NCBI GenBank assembly: GCA_017395365.1
Contig: JAFPUN010000018.1
Span: 1 to 64,000, forward strand
Length of the DNA: 64,000 nucleotides
Origin: Bacteroidales bacterium
Lineage (GTDB): Bacteria; Bacteroidota; Bacteroidia; Bacteroidales; F082
Reading direction: 5' to 3'
Under the pieces are notes generated by a model. It was given only the letters and a program-made list of their open reading frames with translations, was not told the DNA's origin and did not search any database. Shown here piece after piece: positions 51,132 to 60,848 of this stretch; position 1 is the first letter of the stretch, and each line of letters opens with the position of its first letter. A program made the position numbers and the translations under genes.

Positions 51132-53492
51132 ATGAAACGGATCGTATTTACATTGGCGTTTTTATTGGGCGGTCTCTTCACGATGGCCCAAAACTCTACG
51201 CAAGGCAAGGAGTTCTGGTTTTCCTACATGGAAAATGGTTACAAGTACAATGGCGGAGAATGGGTCGACAATACGGTGATGATCAGCGCAAAACGCGCAT
51301 GCTCTGGTACCATCGAGAAACCTGATGGTTCGCTGCCTGCCATCCCATTCTCGGTGAATGCCAATGGCATCACCGTCATTGACATCCCAGAGGAATATGC
51401 CTACAACGAGGACAACTCGGAGGAGGTCGACAGAAAGTCTCTGGTGTTGAGGGCTTCCGACACGGTGTCGGTCTACATCAGCAACATCGCCGCCTATTCG
51501 TTCGATGCTTCTTTCGTGATGCCTGTCGAGAGTCTGGGCTCGGAATACATCATCCAATGTTTCGATCAAGAGTATGGCGATACTCCACTCAACGAGAACA
51601 TTTTGACTACCGCCTTCCTCATTCTCGCGGTGGAAGATAATACCTTGGTTGACATTACGCCTAGCAATGAGACGGAGCACCATTTGACTTTTCCTGGGTC
51701 GACGGCCACTGTCACTTTGAATGCGGGGGAGACCTTCTTCGTCAGGTCGGATTATGGGGACAATTGGCGTGACCTTTCTGGCACCATCGTCATGGCGCAT
51801 GACGAAAAGAAGATAGCCGTGTTCAATGGTAACACGACGACCTGCATTCCGACCGATGTCGGCAACGGCCGCGACCATATCTTCGAGCAGGCTTTGCCGG
51901 TCGACTCTTGGGGGCAGCAGTTCGCCGTGACCACCTCGCACGGACGGGCGCGTGACTTCGTGAAGATTACCTCGTCGGGCGACGACAATGCCGTGACCCG
52001 CAACGGACAACCTCTCGTTACGCTCAACAGAGGCGAGTCATTCGTGTTCGACTTGCGTTCGTCCAGTGGCTCTTGTTTCATCGAGACCACACAACCGAGC
52101 GTGGTGTATATTTATAACACTACAGGAGAAGATCCGTATGAGCCAGTCTCTTCTAACATAGGAGACCCCTCTATGGCTTGGATTCCTCCTGTGGAGCAGC
52201 GGATTGACGAGATTACCTTCTGCACCTTCAACAGCGAATCCCAGTACGCTTCCATCGACCGACATTCCGTCAATATCGTGGTCGATAACGATGCGGTGGG
52301 CAGCGTTTATCTCGACGGACAAGCCATCAATCCCAGCGAGTTCCATGCCGTGCAAGGCTCTTCAGATTTCAGTTTCGTCAGGAAGAGCATCAGCCACGGC
52401 ACGCATCATCTGTCGTGCGCGATGGGCCTGATTGCCCATGTCTACGGCTTCGGCCAGGCTCGTGGCTATGCCTATTGCGTTGGTGCCAATGTGATTAGAT
52501 TGAAACAGAAACTGTTTGTTAATGGCGTGTGGAGCGAGTTCTTCCATCACGGCGTGTATATGTGCAATGATGAGAGCGCTGACTTGAATGTGGAGACCAA
52601 CTATCCCATCGACGGGGTGAGTTGGACCTTTGGCGATGGCCAGGTAGGCCAGGGCATTGAGGTCACGCACCAGTATGCCTCGGCAGGCGACTATGATGTG
52701 ACTGCTTATATCAATGGCACGAACGAGTTCTCGATGGAATCGGTCTACGATACCTTGACGGTGGCCATCCATGTGGGCGAGCCTGAACATCATGCGGCCG
52801 ACACGATAGTGTGTGATGTCGACGCCTTCGATTTCTATGGCGTAGACTATACGCAGTCGGGTCATTATGAGCGGGTTGGCACGAGCATCTACGGCTGCGA
52901 CAGCACCTATATCCTGACCATCGACATGGAGTTTACACCCAATTTTGAGGTGGTCGGCACGCATTGGCCTATCGGCGGCACAGAGACCCTCATCAGCGTG
53001 AACGAATATGCCGTTGATTTTGTTGAGCCCCGTACGAGTGTCGATACGGTTCTGTGGCAGATCGACTGCCCCAATTGGCATGTGGATCCGCATGGCAGCA
53101 AGGGTAAGGAGTGTACGCTTTACATCTATTCCTACTTGCTGGAACCCGTCACCTTGCACGCTTGGGCCATCAACCGTTGTGACACCATACATCAAGAGTT
53201 TTTCATCCAGACTTCGTATTACGGTTTGGAGGAAGACGAGCCATCCTCTGGTTTCATGATTGCCCCCAATCCGACGAACGGTAGTTTCAATGTGTATCTT
53301 GACGATGTGCAGGGTCATGCCGAAATCGAGGTGTTCAATGGCATCGGCCAAAAGGTGGACGTTTTCCCAGTGGACGGGAGCCGGTGTAAGATGGTCTCCT
53401 ATACGATGCCCGATGTTCCCAATGGAATGTATTATTTGGTTTTGAAGTCAGAGAAAAAGACGGGAATACGAAAAGTGCTATTGCAGCGTTAG
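51132..53492 (+). CDS. T9SS cargo: IgGFc-binding-like protein with PKD domain
   Basis: 786 aa, start at 51132 with signal peptide MKRIVFTLAFLLGGLFTMAQ. Residues about 22-460 match the IgGFc-binding N-terminal domain pattern (STQGKEFWFSYMENG, SLGSEYIIQ, DLSGTIVMAH, FEQALPVDSWGQQFAVTT, DPSMAWIPPVEQ). A PKD domain follows (about 490-560, VSWTFGDGQVGQG, HQYASAGDYDVTAY), then the shared C-terminal block and CTD (MIAPNPTNGSFNV, NGIGQKVDVF, GMYYLVLKS). Paralogous to the next gene along its whole length. Confidence 0.84.
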   Translation: MKRIVFTLAFLLGGLFTMAQNSTQGKEFWFSYMENGYKYNGGEWVDNTVMISAKRACSGTIEKPDGSLPAIPFSVNANGITVIDIPEEYAYNEDNSEEVDRKSLVLRASDTVSVYISNIAAYSFDASFVMPVESLGSEYIIQCFDQEYGDTPLNENILTTAFLILAVEDNTLVDITPSNETEHHLTFPGSTATVTLNAGETFFVRSDYGDNWRDLSGTIVMAHDEKKIAVFNGNTTTCIPTDVGNGRDHIFEQALPVDSWGQQFAVTTSHGRARDFVKITSSGDDNAVTRNGQPLVTLNRGESFVFDLRSSSGSCFIETTQPSVVYIYNTTGEDPYEPVSSNIGDPSMAWIPPVEQRIDEITFCTFNSESQYASIDRHSVNIVVDNDAVGSVYLDGQAINPSEFHAVQGSSDFSFVRKSISHGTHHLSCAMGLIAHVYGFGQARGYAYCVGANVIRLKQKLFVNGVWSEFFHHGVYMCNDESADLNVETNYPIDGVSWTFGDGQVGQGIEVTHQYASAGDYDVTAYINGTNEFSMESVYDTLTVAIHVGEPEHHAADTIVCDVDAFDFYGVDYTQSGHYERVGTSIYGCDSTYILTIDMEFTPNFEVVGTHWPIGGTETLISVNEYAVDFVEPRTSVDTVLWQIDCPNWHVDPHGSKGKECTLYIYSYLLEPVTLHAWAINRCDTIHQEFFIQTSYYGLEEDEPSSGFMIAPNPTNGSFNVYLDDVQGHAEIEVFNGIGQKVDVFPVDGSRCKMVSYTMPDVPNGMYYLVLKSEKKTGIRKVLLQR

Positions 53493-53498
53493 CATGTT

Positions 53499-55847
53499 AT
53501 GGTGAAGAGATTATCCATATTGTCGTTTTTGCTGTTGGCCGGCTTCTCTATTTGGGCTCAAACATCGACCCAAGGCACGGAGTTTTGGCTCTCGTTCATG
53601 CTGAATGGCTATAAGGAGAATCTATACGGAGGTTGGGTTCATAATTGTGTGATGATCAGCGCGAAACGCAACTGCTCCGGTACGATTACGAACCCACGGA
53701 CGGGATGGTCGGAACAGTTTACGGTGGAATCGGCGCGCGTGAAGATTGTCGGTATTCCCGAGGAACAGGCTTATAACGAAGAGGATGAGGTCGTGGCCGA
53801 CAAAGGGTTGCTTCTGGTGACAACCGACACGGTCTCTGTGTATACGGGGAGTTGTGCCACAAATTCTTTTGACGCTACATTTGTCCTGCCTACGGAAAGT
53901 CTTGGATCGGAGTATATCGTGCAAACTGATGCACAGAGCAAAATCATCCATGAGGAAATCAGCGACCAGTTTACCAGTGCTTTTCTTGTCGTGGCGACAG
54001 AGGATGACACCCATGTCGAGATAACGCCTTCGGTGAAGACCATCACGGGGCATGAAGCAGGTCAAACCATTTCGGTTGTCTTGGATGCTGGCCAAACCTA
54101 TTCCGTAAGGTCGGAATATGGCGAGGGGACGCACGACCTTTCTGGCTCGAAGGTGAAAGCAGCCGGTGGGAAGAAGATAGCCGTGTTTAATGGCAACACC
54201 TTGACCACAGTCCCGGATATCAATGGAGGTTTGGACCATATCTTCGAGCAAGCGTTGCCCACTTTTGCCTGGGGCAGGCATTTTGTAGTGACCACATCGA
54301 ACGGTCGCGCTCGCGACTTCGTGAAGGTCACCTCGTCGGCCGACGGGAATGTCGTCAAGAAAAACGGACATCGAATAGCCGAGTTGGACAAAGGCAAGTC
54401 GCATGTCTTTGACCTCACGGGGTGGGATGGTTCTTGTTATCTCGAGACCTCGGAACCCAGTGTGGTCTATCTGTATCAAACGACTTATTGTGATGAGATG
54501 GAGCAGGCGGGCAATTTGATTGGTGACCCTTCCATGGTGTGGATTCCACCTGTTGAATTGAAGATTGATGAGATCACATTTTGTACCTTCAATCACGGCT
54601 CGGCCCCTGTCGACCATCATTATGTCAACATTGTCGTTGAACGCAAGGACATCCGCCATGTCTACCTCGATGATGAACGGATAGACCCTGCCGATTTCTC
54701 GCCTGTGCATGGCAACCATGACTATTATTTCTTGCGGAGATGGATCGCACCAGGCATCCATCATCTGCGTTGCCGCATGGGTTTGATGGCTCATGTATAC
54801 GGATTTGGCGAAGTGAAGGGATATGCCTATTGCGTGGGCTCGAATATCATCGACTTGCGCAGCCAGCTCTATGTCAACGAGACGCCTAGCGAATTGTTGA
54901 AAGGTGGTTACTATGCCTGCGTCGACGACACGCTTCGCTTCAATGTGGAGACCAACTATGAGATTCGCAGTGTGAACTGGGAGTTTGCCGACAATGGGCA
55001 GGCACAAGGACAAAACACGACCCATTCCTATGCCCAAATTGGCGACTACGAAGTGACGGCTTATATTGAAGGTACCAATCCTTTCAATCAGCAGCCGGTC
55101 TCGGAAACGAAATCCGTCGTGGTGCATGTGGGAGAGAGCGATATCCACGATGAGACGCATGTGCTTTGTGACGAGGATTCCTTTGATTATTATGGTGTGG
55201 AATACACCGAAACGGGCTATTACGAGCGCCTAGGTGTCAATGTTTTCGGCTGCGATAGCTCGTATTACCTTCATCTTGACATGAACTTTACACCCGAATT
55301 CGAAATCGAAGGGGAGGCCCATCCTATTGGTGGCAGCGAGACGCATATCGGTATTTATGACTATACACTCCGTTTTGAAGATGCACGGACTCATGTGGAT
55401 ACGGTGCTGTGGCAGGTGGATTGCCCGAATTGGCATCTTGTGCCACAAGGGCGAGGAGAGTCTTGCAAACTCTATATCCACACTCTGCTCTCACAGCCTG
55501 TCATGCTTCATGCCACTGCTATCAACCATTGCGATACGGTGTGTCGTGTCTTTCCCATTCAAACCACATATTTCGGTCTGCCCGAAGTGGAAGAAGGACT
55601 TGTCTTTGAAGTGTCGCCCAATCCTTCCAGAGGCCAGATGGTCTTACATTTTGGCGTTATGAGCGGTAAGGCGGAGATAGGGGTTTACAATGGCATGGGA
55701 CAACAGATTGAGTCGTTCAGCGTGGACTTGGATTCTTGCAAGGAAATGGGCTATGAGATGCCCAATCATGAGAGCGGATTGTTTTATTTTGTATTGAAAA
55801 ACAACGGAAGGACGCTGACACGAAAAGTGGCAGTGGTCCGTAATTGA
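53499..55847 (+). CDS. T9SS cargo: second IgGFc-binding-like protein with PKD domain
   Basis: 782 aa with signal peptide MVKRLSILSFLLLAGFSIWAQ. Same architecture as the 51132 protein: IgGFc-binding-like domain (TSTQGTEFWLSFMLNG, ESLGSEYIVQ, DLSGSKVKAAG, FEQALPTFAWGRHFVVTT), PKD-like domain (VNWEFADNGQAQGQ, HSYAQIGDYEVTAY), shared block (RTHVDTVLWQVDCPNWHL) and CTD (VSPNPSRGQMVLHFG, NGMGQQIESF). Starts 6 nt after the previous stop. The pair probably arose by tandem duplication and then diverged. Confidence 0.84.
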   Translation: MVKRLSILSFLLLAGFSIWAQTSTQGTEFWLSFMLNGYKENLYGGWVHNCVMISAKRNCSGTITNPRTGWSEQFTVESARVKIVGIPEEQAYNEEDEVVADKGLLLVTTDTVSVYTGSCATNSFDATFVLPTESLGSEYIVQTDAQSKIIHEEISDQFTSAFLVVATEDDTHVEITPSVKTITGHEAGQTISVVLDAGQTYSVRSEYGEGTHDLSGSKVKAAGGKKIAVFNGNTLTTVPDINGGLDHIFEQALPTFAWGRHFVVTTSNGRARDFVKVTSSADGNVVKKNGHRIAELDKGKSHVFDLTGWDGSCYLETSEPSVVYLYQTTYCDEMEQAGNLIGDPSMVWIPPVELKIDEITFCTFNHGSAPVDHHYVNIVVERKDIRHVYLDDERIDPADFSPVHGNHDYYFLRRWIAPGIHHLRCRMGLMAHVYGFGEVKGYAYCVGSNIIDLRSQLYVNETPSELLKGGYYACVDDTLRFNVETNYEIRSVNWEFADNGQAQGQNTTHSYAQIGDYEVTAYIEGTNPFNQQPVSETKSVVVHVGESDIHDETHVLCDEDSFDYYGVEYTETGYYERLGVNVFGCDSSYYLHLDMNFTPEFEIEGEAHPIGGSETHIGIYDYTLRFEDARTHVDTVLWQVDCPNWHLVPQGRGESCKLYIHTLLSQPVMLHATAINHCDTVCRVFPIQTTYFGLPEVEEGLVFEVSPNPSRGQMVLHFGVMSGKAEIGVYNGMGQQIESFSVDLDSCKEMGYEMPNHESGLFYFVLKNNGRTLTRKVAVVRN

Positions 55848-55867
55848 AATAAAGAAAGGATTGCGTT

Positions 55868-56527
55868 ATGAAACATGTCTTTTTGAAACGCTTCGTTTGG
55901 GTGGCAATGGCTGTGTTGGCCTTGCCGTCGTGCCTCAAAGAGGGCGACAAGACGATACTGGTGAATGACCCGCAGGACATACCCTTCATCACCGAATACC
56001 TCCCCGAAGACCTGCTTAATATGTTTGGCGAGGAACATGTCTATTTCGGCGACCAGCCGCCTGTGGTCGACATGGAGTTCAAGTCGATGCATGAGTATGC
56101 GGCCACTAACCTTCAGCCTCCTTTTGCACCGCAAGTGGGACAGCTTTCGCCTATCACCCATTACCATAAGATCAACCAGCAGTACCTCCAAATTGCCGAT
56201 TACATCAGCATGAGTTCGGAGGAGACCTACTGCAAGATGATTACACCGGTCTACCTGACAGGTCATGGTAACGATTTTACGGTCTATTACCACGAAGCAC
56301 CTCAAACGGAGGGCCATCCCGAACACGCCGTGGTGCTGTCGGGGACGCTGACCAATAGAGGTGTGAAAGACTTGAGGTATGGCTATAAGATCATGAAATA
56401 CAACGACTCCATCGTGCCGCCTACGGTCTATCCCGTCAACACCATCTTTGTCTTCAAGGACCACGATGGTATGGCCGAGTCATGCACTTGGTATAACGAT
56501 TCACTGATTGACCCTCAAAACCGTTGA
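55868..56527 (+). CDS. Hypothetical lipoprotein
   Basis: 219 aa with lipoprotein signal (MKHVFLKRFVWVAMAVLALPSC, Cys22). The body has no recognised domain; features include LPEDLLNMFGEEHVYFGDQP and several His/Tyr-rich stretches (ITHYHKINQQYLQIADYI, TGHGNDFTVYYHE). It starts 20 nt after the cargo pair and ends 4 nt before a beta-barrel gene, so it probably works with that protein at the envelope. Confidence 0.72.
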   Translation: MKHVFLKRFVWVAMAVLALPSCLKEGDKTILVNDPQDIPFITEYLPEDLLNMFGEEHVYFGDQPPVVDMEFKSMHEYAATNLQPPFAPQVGQLSPITHYHKINQQYLQIADYISMSSEETYCKMITPVYLTGHGNDFTVYYHEAPQTEGHPEHAVVLSGTLTNRGVKDLRYGYKIMKYNDSIVPPTVYPVNTIFVFKDHDGMAESCTWYNDSLIDPQNR

Positions 56528-56531
56528 AGCC

Positions 56532-57377
56532 ATGAAAAAACATATATTTTTGCTGATTATCAGTCTTTTGTCGGTGGCTTCGCTGCAAGCCCAGTTTGCC
56601 AAGCCTTTGAAGAGTAAGAACCTCGTCTGCCGCAATACCAGTCCCTTCAGCATCGGCATCACGGGGAGCTTCGCTGCCAACGATATGCTTTATTCGGCGG
56701 TGTCGAAGGCAAAGCTCAATCCTTATCTGGCCCCAACGGGCGGCCTTACCTTTGAGTGGAACACCATGCGGGGCTTGGCGGTTGGGCTGGATGCCTCTTA
56801 TGCCATGCGCGGCTCCAACGAGGACTTCGTCACCGAGTTTTTGACCAGTTATAGCACTACGACATTTGCCCGTGTCGACTATGCGATGCGGATGAATGCC
56901 GTGGAGGTGCGTCTCCCCATTACATGGTATATGGGCTATGACGAGACTTTCAGACCCTACATTTATGTTGCTCCCCGTTTTGACCTCTGGCTCAACGGTA
57001 AGCTCCGATGGGAGCGTACCTACGACAACGAGAGTTATGAGCCCGTGACCTATGAGAGCGAGCTGAACAAGGCCACGATGCAGCCTTATGACATCAGTGC
57101 GGTGGCTGGCATCGGCATTTGCAGTCGCATCATGGTGAGACAGACCCGATTGTTTTTGAAGTTTGACCTCTCATACGGCATGAGCGTGTTGAACAATTTC
57201 TCGAAGCAGGAAGTGGACGAGTCCATACCCTTCCAGGGTTGGGGCGACATTGAGCATGAGACCTTGGGTCAACGCCGCCTGCAGAATGTGGAAGCCCGCC
57301 TGACGCTGTTGCTGCCGCTGCGCAAGTCGCTGAAAGACGCCTGCGCCTTCGACCAGCAAATGAAGAAGAGTAAATGA
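56532..57377 (+). CDS. Outer-membrane beta-barrel protein, PorT-family-like
   Basis: 281 aa, start at 56532 with signal peptide MKKHIFLLIISLLSVASLQAQ. An eight-strand-type barrel is suggested by alternating aromatic and polar segments (FSIGITGSFAANDMLY, GLTFEWNTMRGLAVGLDASY, VRLPITWYMGYDETFRPYIY, LFLKFDLSYGMSVLNNF). This resembles the OMP_b-brl_2 (PorT-type) family. PorT itself is part of the T9SS, but the family is broad and membership does not prove that role. Lies between a lipoprotein and comEC. Confidence 0.7.
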   Translation: MKKHIFLLIISLLSVASLQAQFAKPLKSKNLVCRNTSPFSIGITGSFAANDMLYSAVSKAKLNPYLAPTGGLTFEWNTMRGLAVGLDASYAMRGSNEDFVTEFLTSYSTTTFARVDYAMRMNAVEVRLPITWYMGYDETFRPYIYVAPRFDLWLNGKLRWERTYDNESYEPVTYESELNKATMQPYDISAVAGIGICSRIMVRQTRLFLKFDLSYGMSVLNNFSKQEVDESIPFQGWGDIEHETLGQRRLQNVEARLTLLLPLRKSLKDACAFDQQMKKSK

Positions 57378-57391
57378 ACTGATTGCTACCG

Positions 57392-59506
57392 ATGAACGAC
57401 TACGCCAAATATCCCTTTGTCAGGATGCTGATTCCTTTCGCCTTGGGCATTTGGTGTTGTGTCTGCCTTCCTGCGCTTCGCTTGTCGACATTCGCCACGA
57501 TGGCCGTTGCCTTGACGCTTTTTGCGATGGCAACCGTGACGGCTTTTGTATTGAAAAGCTATCGCTTCCATTGGATTTTCGGTGCCGTCATGGCTTGCTA
57601 TCTTGTCATGGCAGGTATGGCAATGACGCGTGTGCACGAGGCGGAGGCTCAACGGGATTACTTTCGTTGCCATGAAGCCGGCGCAAGTTATTATGTGGCT
57701 CGGGTTTACGACTATCCCACCGAACGCACCAACTCCATACGCACTGTGCTCGATTTGGAGTACCAGTTTGGTGATAGTACGCCTTCGCGCCCTGTCTCCG
57801 GTAAGGTGATGGCATACTTTCCCAAGCCGGATTCTGCTTTTGCCTTGCGTTATGGCGACCTCATCGCCATTCCGGCACCTGTGCGTGAGGTGACGCCGCC
57901 GCGTAACCCCGGCGAGTTTGACTATCGGGATTATCTCTATCGCAAGGGTATTACGGGGCAGACCTATTTAAAGGACGAGGACTGGATTGACTTGCAGGTG
58001 AACAATGCCAATCCCATCTATGCCTTCTCTTATCGTTTCCGTGATGTCTTGTTGACTTCGTTGCAACGCAGCGGGTTGAGCGACAATGAATTCGGCGTCG
58101 CGGCGGCCATTCTGTTGGGTTATGACGACAAGCTCGCCGACGAAGTGCGCAAAAACTATGTCGCTGCCGGTTCGATGCATATCCTCTGCGTGTCGGGTAT
58201 GCATGTGGGCATCATCTACTTGCTGGCGAGTTTCCTTTTGGGTTTCCTCAATCGCAAGAAATGGCAGAAGACGGTCAAACATTTGTTGCTTTTGGCCTTG
58301 ATTTGGTTTTATGCACTCATTGCAGGTCTTTCTCCCTCCATTCTGCGAGCTTCGCTCATGATCAGTTTCGTCATCGTCGGTGAGATGATCAACCGCAAAG
58401 GATTCATCATCAACTCGTTGGCGGCATCGGCCTTCATCTTGCTTTGTGTCAACCCGAATAACCTGTTCGAGATCGGTTTTCTCCTGTCGTATGCCGCCGT
58501 TCTCGGTATCGTGGTACTGCAAAAGCCTATCTATAACATGTTGTATGTCAAGAATAGACTACTTGACAAGGCTTGGGGCATAACGGCGGTGGCACTTGCG
58601 GCACAGGTTTCGACGATACCTTTCACCTTGTTTTATTTCAACCAGTTCACGACCTATTTCTGGTTAAGCAATCTCTTTATGACACCGATAAGTTTTATCG
58701 TGGTGATCAGTGGCATGGTGTTGCTCTTGGTGTCGTGGATACCTTATGTGAGCACCTTTGTGGGCTATTTGGTGTGGGGTGCGGTTTATGTGATGAATTG
58801 GGTGGTGGAACGGGTGGAGAGCCTTCCTTTTTCTATCATCAAAGGGTTGTATGTCAGTGAGTTTGAGTTTGCTATGCTACTTTTGGCTTTTGTGCTGCTC
58901 CTTTTGATGGTGTCCATGCGAAAACGCCGATTGTTCATCCCGATGCTCTCGGCATTGCTGATAGTGATGGTTTCGGTTACGATTCGATTGTACAGAACCG
59001 ATGGACAGCAGGGGATGACGGTGTACAGTCTGCGTAACCACACGGCCGTTGACTTTGTTAGGGGAAGGAATCATGTGCTTTTGGCCGATTCTGCCTTGAT
59101 GGCCGACGAATCTACAGTGGACTACAGCCTGAAAGGAGCCTGGAGCAAGCGACATCTTTCGTCGCATCCCCAAGTGGTGGGCTTTGAGGAGGATTATGAG
59201 GGAGAAGGTGTGGCAAAGAAGCAAAACCTTGTCGCTTTTGATGGCGGGTTGCTGGCGTTATGGGACGACGGCTTCCAAACGAAGGATAGCCTCTCGTATC
59301 GGATGCCGGTGGATTATCTTCTCGTCACAGGAAAACAAAAGCCTGATGTGCAATCGGTTGTCAATGGCTATGATGCCAAGTTGTTGCTCATTGATGGTTC
59401 GGTGCCACGCTATTTGGCCGAGAAATGGGTGGCGCAGGCTGATGGGTTTGGACTCCCGGTTTACGATTTGTCGGAAGGTGCCTTTGAGGTCGACTTGGGA
59501 GAGTAG
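57392..59506 (+). CDS. comEC: ComEC/Rec2-family DNA uptake channel protein
   Basis: 704 aa inner-membrane protein expected to pass single-stranded DNA during natural transformation. N-terminal membrane segments (1-90), an OB-like DUF4131 region (about 90-200, RYGDLIAIPAPVREV), the competence domain with about ten helices (about 215-520, LLGYDDKLADEVRKNYVAAG, SMHILCVSGMHVGIIY), then a short degenerate C-terminal part (about 540-704) without the metallo-beta-lactamase HxHxDH motif, as usual in Bacteroidota. The ATG at 57392 is preferred to a TTG 9 nt upstream. Its last 46 bp overlap the convergent transporter gene. Confidence 0.9.
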   Translation: MNDYAKYPFVRMLIPFALGIWCCVCLPALRLSTFATMAVALTLFAMATVTAFVLKSYRFHWIFGAVMACYLVMAGMAMTRVHEAEAQRDYFRCHEAGASYYVARVYDYPTERTNSIRTVLDLEYQFGDSTPSRPVSGKVMAYFPKPDSAFALRYGDLIAIPAPVREVTPPRNPGEFDYRDYLYRKGITGQTYLKDEDWIDLQVNNANPIYAFSYRFRDVLLTSLQRSGLSDNEFGVAAAILLGYDDKLADEVRKNYVAAGSMHILCVSGMHVGIIYLLASFLLGFLNRKKWQKTVKHLLLLALIWFYALIAGLSPSILRASLMISFVIVGEMINRKGFIINSLAASAFILLCVNPNNLFEIGFLLSYAAVLGIVVLQKPIYNMLYVKNRLLDKAWGITAVALAAQVSTIPFTLFYFNQFTTYFWLSNLFMTPISFIVVISGMVLLLVSWIPYVSTFVGYLVWGAVYVMNWVVERVESLPFSIIKGLYVSEFEFAMLLLAFVLLLLMVSMRKRRLFIPMLSALLIVMVSVTIRLYRTDGQQGMTVYSLRNHTAVDFVRGRNHVLLADSALMADESTVDYSLKGAWSKRHLSSHPQVVGFEEDYEGEGVAKKQNLVAFDGGLLALWDDGFQTKDSLSYRMPVDYLLVTGKQKPDVQSVVNGYDAKLLLIDGSVPRYLAEKWVAQADGFGLPVYDLSEGAFEVDLGE

Positions 59507-60375
59507 GCCGTGATAACGACGGCCGAGAGAATCAGGGCAATACCAATGGCCAAGTGCAGGCCGAAGCTTTCATTGAAGATGAAGATGCCGATGAGCACGG
59601 CGGTCAGGGGTTCCAAAGCTCCCAAGATGGCTGTCGGCGTGGCTCCCACATATTTCGATGCATAGACCATCAGCACCAAGGACAGCGTGGCGGGAACGAC
59701 GGCAAGCCATACGGCATAGAACCAACTTGTTGCATTCTGCGGTATTTGTATCGGGTTGCCCGATAGCAATGCAAATACGGCCATGCCTAGGGTGCAATAG
59801 CCGATGACATAGAAATTGATTTTGAAGGATGACATCTCCAGCGGGCAACGGTTGACCACGATGATGTAGATGGCGTAGGTGAGGGCGGAGACAAGGACGA
59901 GGATCACCCCAGTGAGGTTGAGTGTGCCGCCATCGTCGCTCCAATATAAGAGGATGACGCCGACGAGCGAAAGCACGATGGCTGCGACCGTCTTGAAAGT
60001 GATTCTTTCCTTGAACAACAAGGCCATGATGACGGCCGTCATGATAGGATAGGTGAAGAGTAGGGTGGAAGCCACGCCTGCTGCGATGTATTTGAAGCTG
60101 GAATACAGCGTCATGGAAGAGGCGATGAACAGCAAGCCCAAGGCAGTCAAGGTGATGAACTCGCGCTTGTTCACTTTAAGGCTCTCTTTCTTGAAAAGCA
60201 ATATGATGCTAACGATGATCCAAGCCATTCCGAAACGGCAAAACAACACCGAACTCGTGGTCATGCCTTGCTCGTAGAGTTTGAGTGCGCCTAATGGGTT
60301 GGTGCCGTAGAAAACGGCGGCCAAGATGCCGCAGATGGTGCCGAAAACCTTCTTATTGCTTTTGATGCTATTCAT
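59461..60375 (-). CDS. EamA/DMT-family transporter
   Basis: 304 aa with ten predicted membrane helices in two EamA repeats (helices 1-5 about 8-145, 6-10 about 155-292). Features include GTNPLGALKLY in the first repeat and GALEPLTAVLIGIFIFNES in the second, typical of drug/metabolite transporters. Substrate cannot be told. A -7 box lies 55 nt upstream. The 3' end overlaps comEC by 46 bp on the other strand. Confidence 0.9.
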   Translation of the reverse strand: MNSIKSNKKVFGTICGILAAVFYGTNPLGALKLYEQGMTTSSVLFCRFGMAWIIVSIILLFKKESLKVNKREFITLTALGLLFIASSMTLYSSFKYIAAGVASTLLFTYPIMTAVIMALLFKERITFKTVAAIVLSLVGVILLYWSDDGGTLNLTGVILVLVSALTYAIYIIVVNRCPLEMSSFKINFYVIGYCTLGMAVFALLSGNPIQIPQNATSWFYAVWLAVVPATLSLVLMVYASKYVGATPTAILGALEPLTAVLIGIFIFNESFGLHLAIGIALILSAVVITAYSPKSTSKAPSDKS

Positions 60376-60430
60376 AAAACGAAGAAAATCAATATGTTAC
60401 ACAAATAGTGTGCTAGATTGAAAAGTCGTG

Positions 60431-60438
60431 CAAAGGTA
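60431..60438 (-). promoter_or_regulatory. -7 box of the EamA transporter gene
   Basis: TACCTTTG on the minus strand (CAAAGGTA as written), followed by GC as in many promoters here. Confidence 0.6.
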
Positions 60439-60570
60439 GGGAATAATTCCTTCGGTTAAGGTATAAGACATGAGTCAAAAATTTTGCGAATTTGTAGGTT
60501 TTGTAAAATCTTAATAATCAGATATATACATTGATTTGTTTTCAAAGAGACAAAAAAAATGAAAAAAATG

Positions 60571-60601
60571 CTTGTCAGTTCGGAAAAAGGTTGTACTTTT
60601 G
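60571..60601 (+). promoter_or_regulatory. Promoter of tRNA-Asp
   Basis: CTTG (60571-60574) and TACTTTTG (60594-60601), 19 nt apart; the tRNA begins 39 nt after the -7 box. Confidence 0.65.
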
Positions 60602-60639
60602 CACCCGCAAAGCAAAGCAATAGAGTTCTTTTTCTGGTT

Positions 60640-60714
60640 GGTCCGGTAGTTCAGCTTGGTTAGAATGCCTGCCTGTCACGCAGGAGGTCGCGAGTTCGAG
60701 TCTCGTCCGGACCG
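60640..60714 (+). tRNA. tRNA-Asp (anticodon GTC)
   Basis: 75 nt. Acceptor arms GGTCCGG (60640-60646) and CCGGACC (60707-60713) pair fully, with discriminator G60714. Anticodon stem CCTGC / GCAGG with loop CTGTCAC gives anticodon GTC. The T-loop GTTCGAG is present. CCA is not encoded. Confidence 0.97.
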
Positions 60715-60720
60715 CAAGGA

Positions 60721-60749
60721 GCGCAAGTCCAAAAGACCTGCGCTTTTTT
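60721..60749 (+). terminator. Terminator after tRNA-Asp
   Basis: GCGCAAGTC / GACCTGCGC stem with one mismatch, loop CAAAA, T6 tract. A separate perfect small hairpin ACAATCG-CTTG-CGATTGT follows at about 60759-60776, before prfC. Confidence 0.85.
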
Positions 60750-60848
60750 GTTTAAGGTACAATCGCTTGCGATTGTCTTCTCCGATTCTGATGAACTGCA
60801 AGAGGACAACGAAGCCTTTTCTATAATGTTTTAATTGATAAAAACATC

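Noticed and set aside
53622..55160. 512-codon open frame opposite the second IgGFc-like gene
   Set aside because: Shadow of a gene with clear paralogs on the plus strand; the antisense frame is not conserved in the paralog at 51132.
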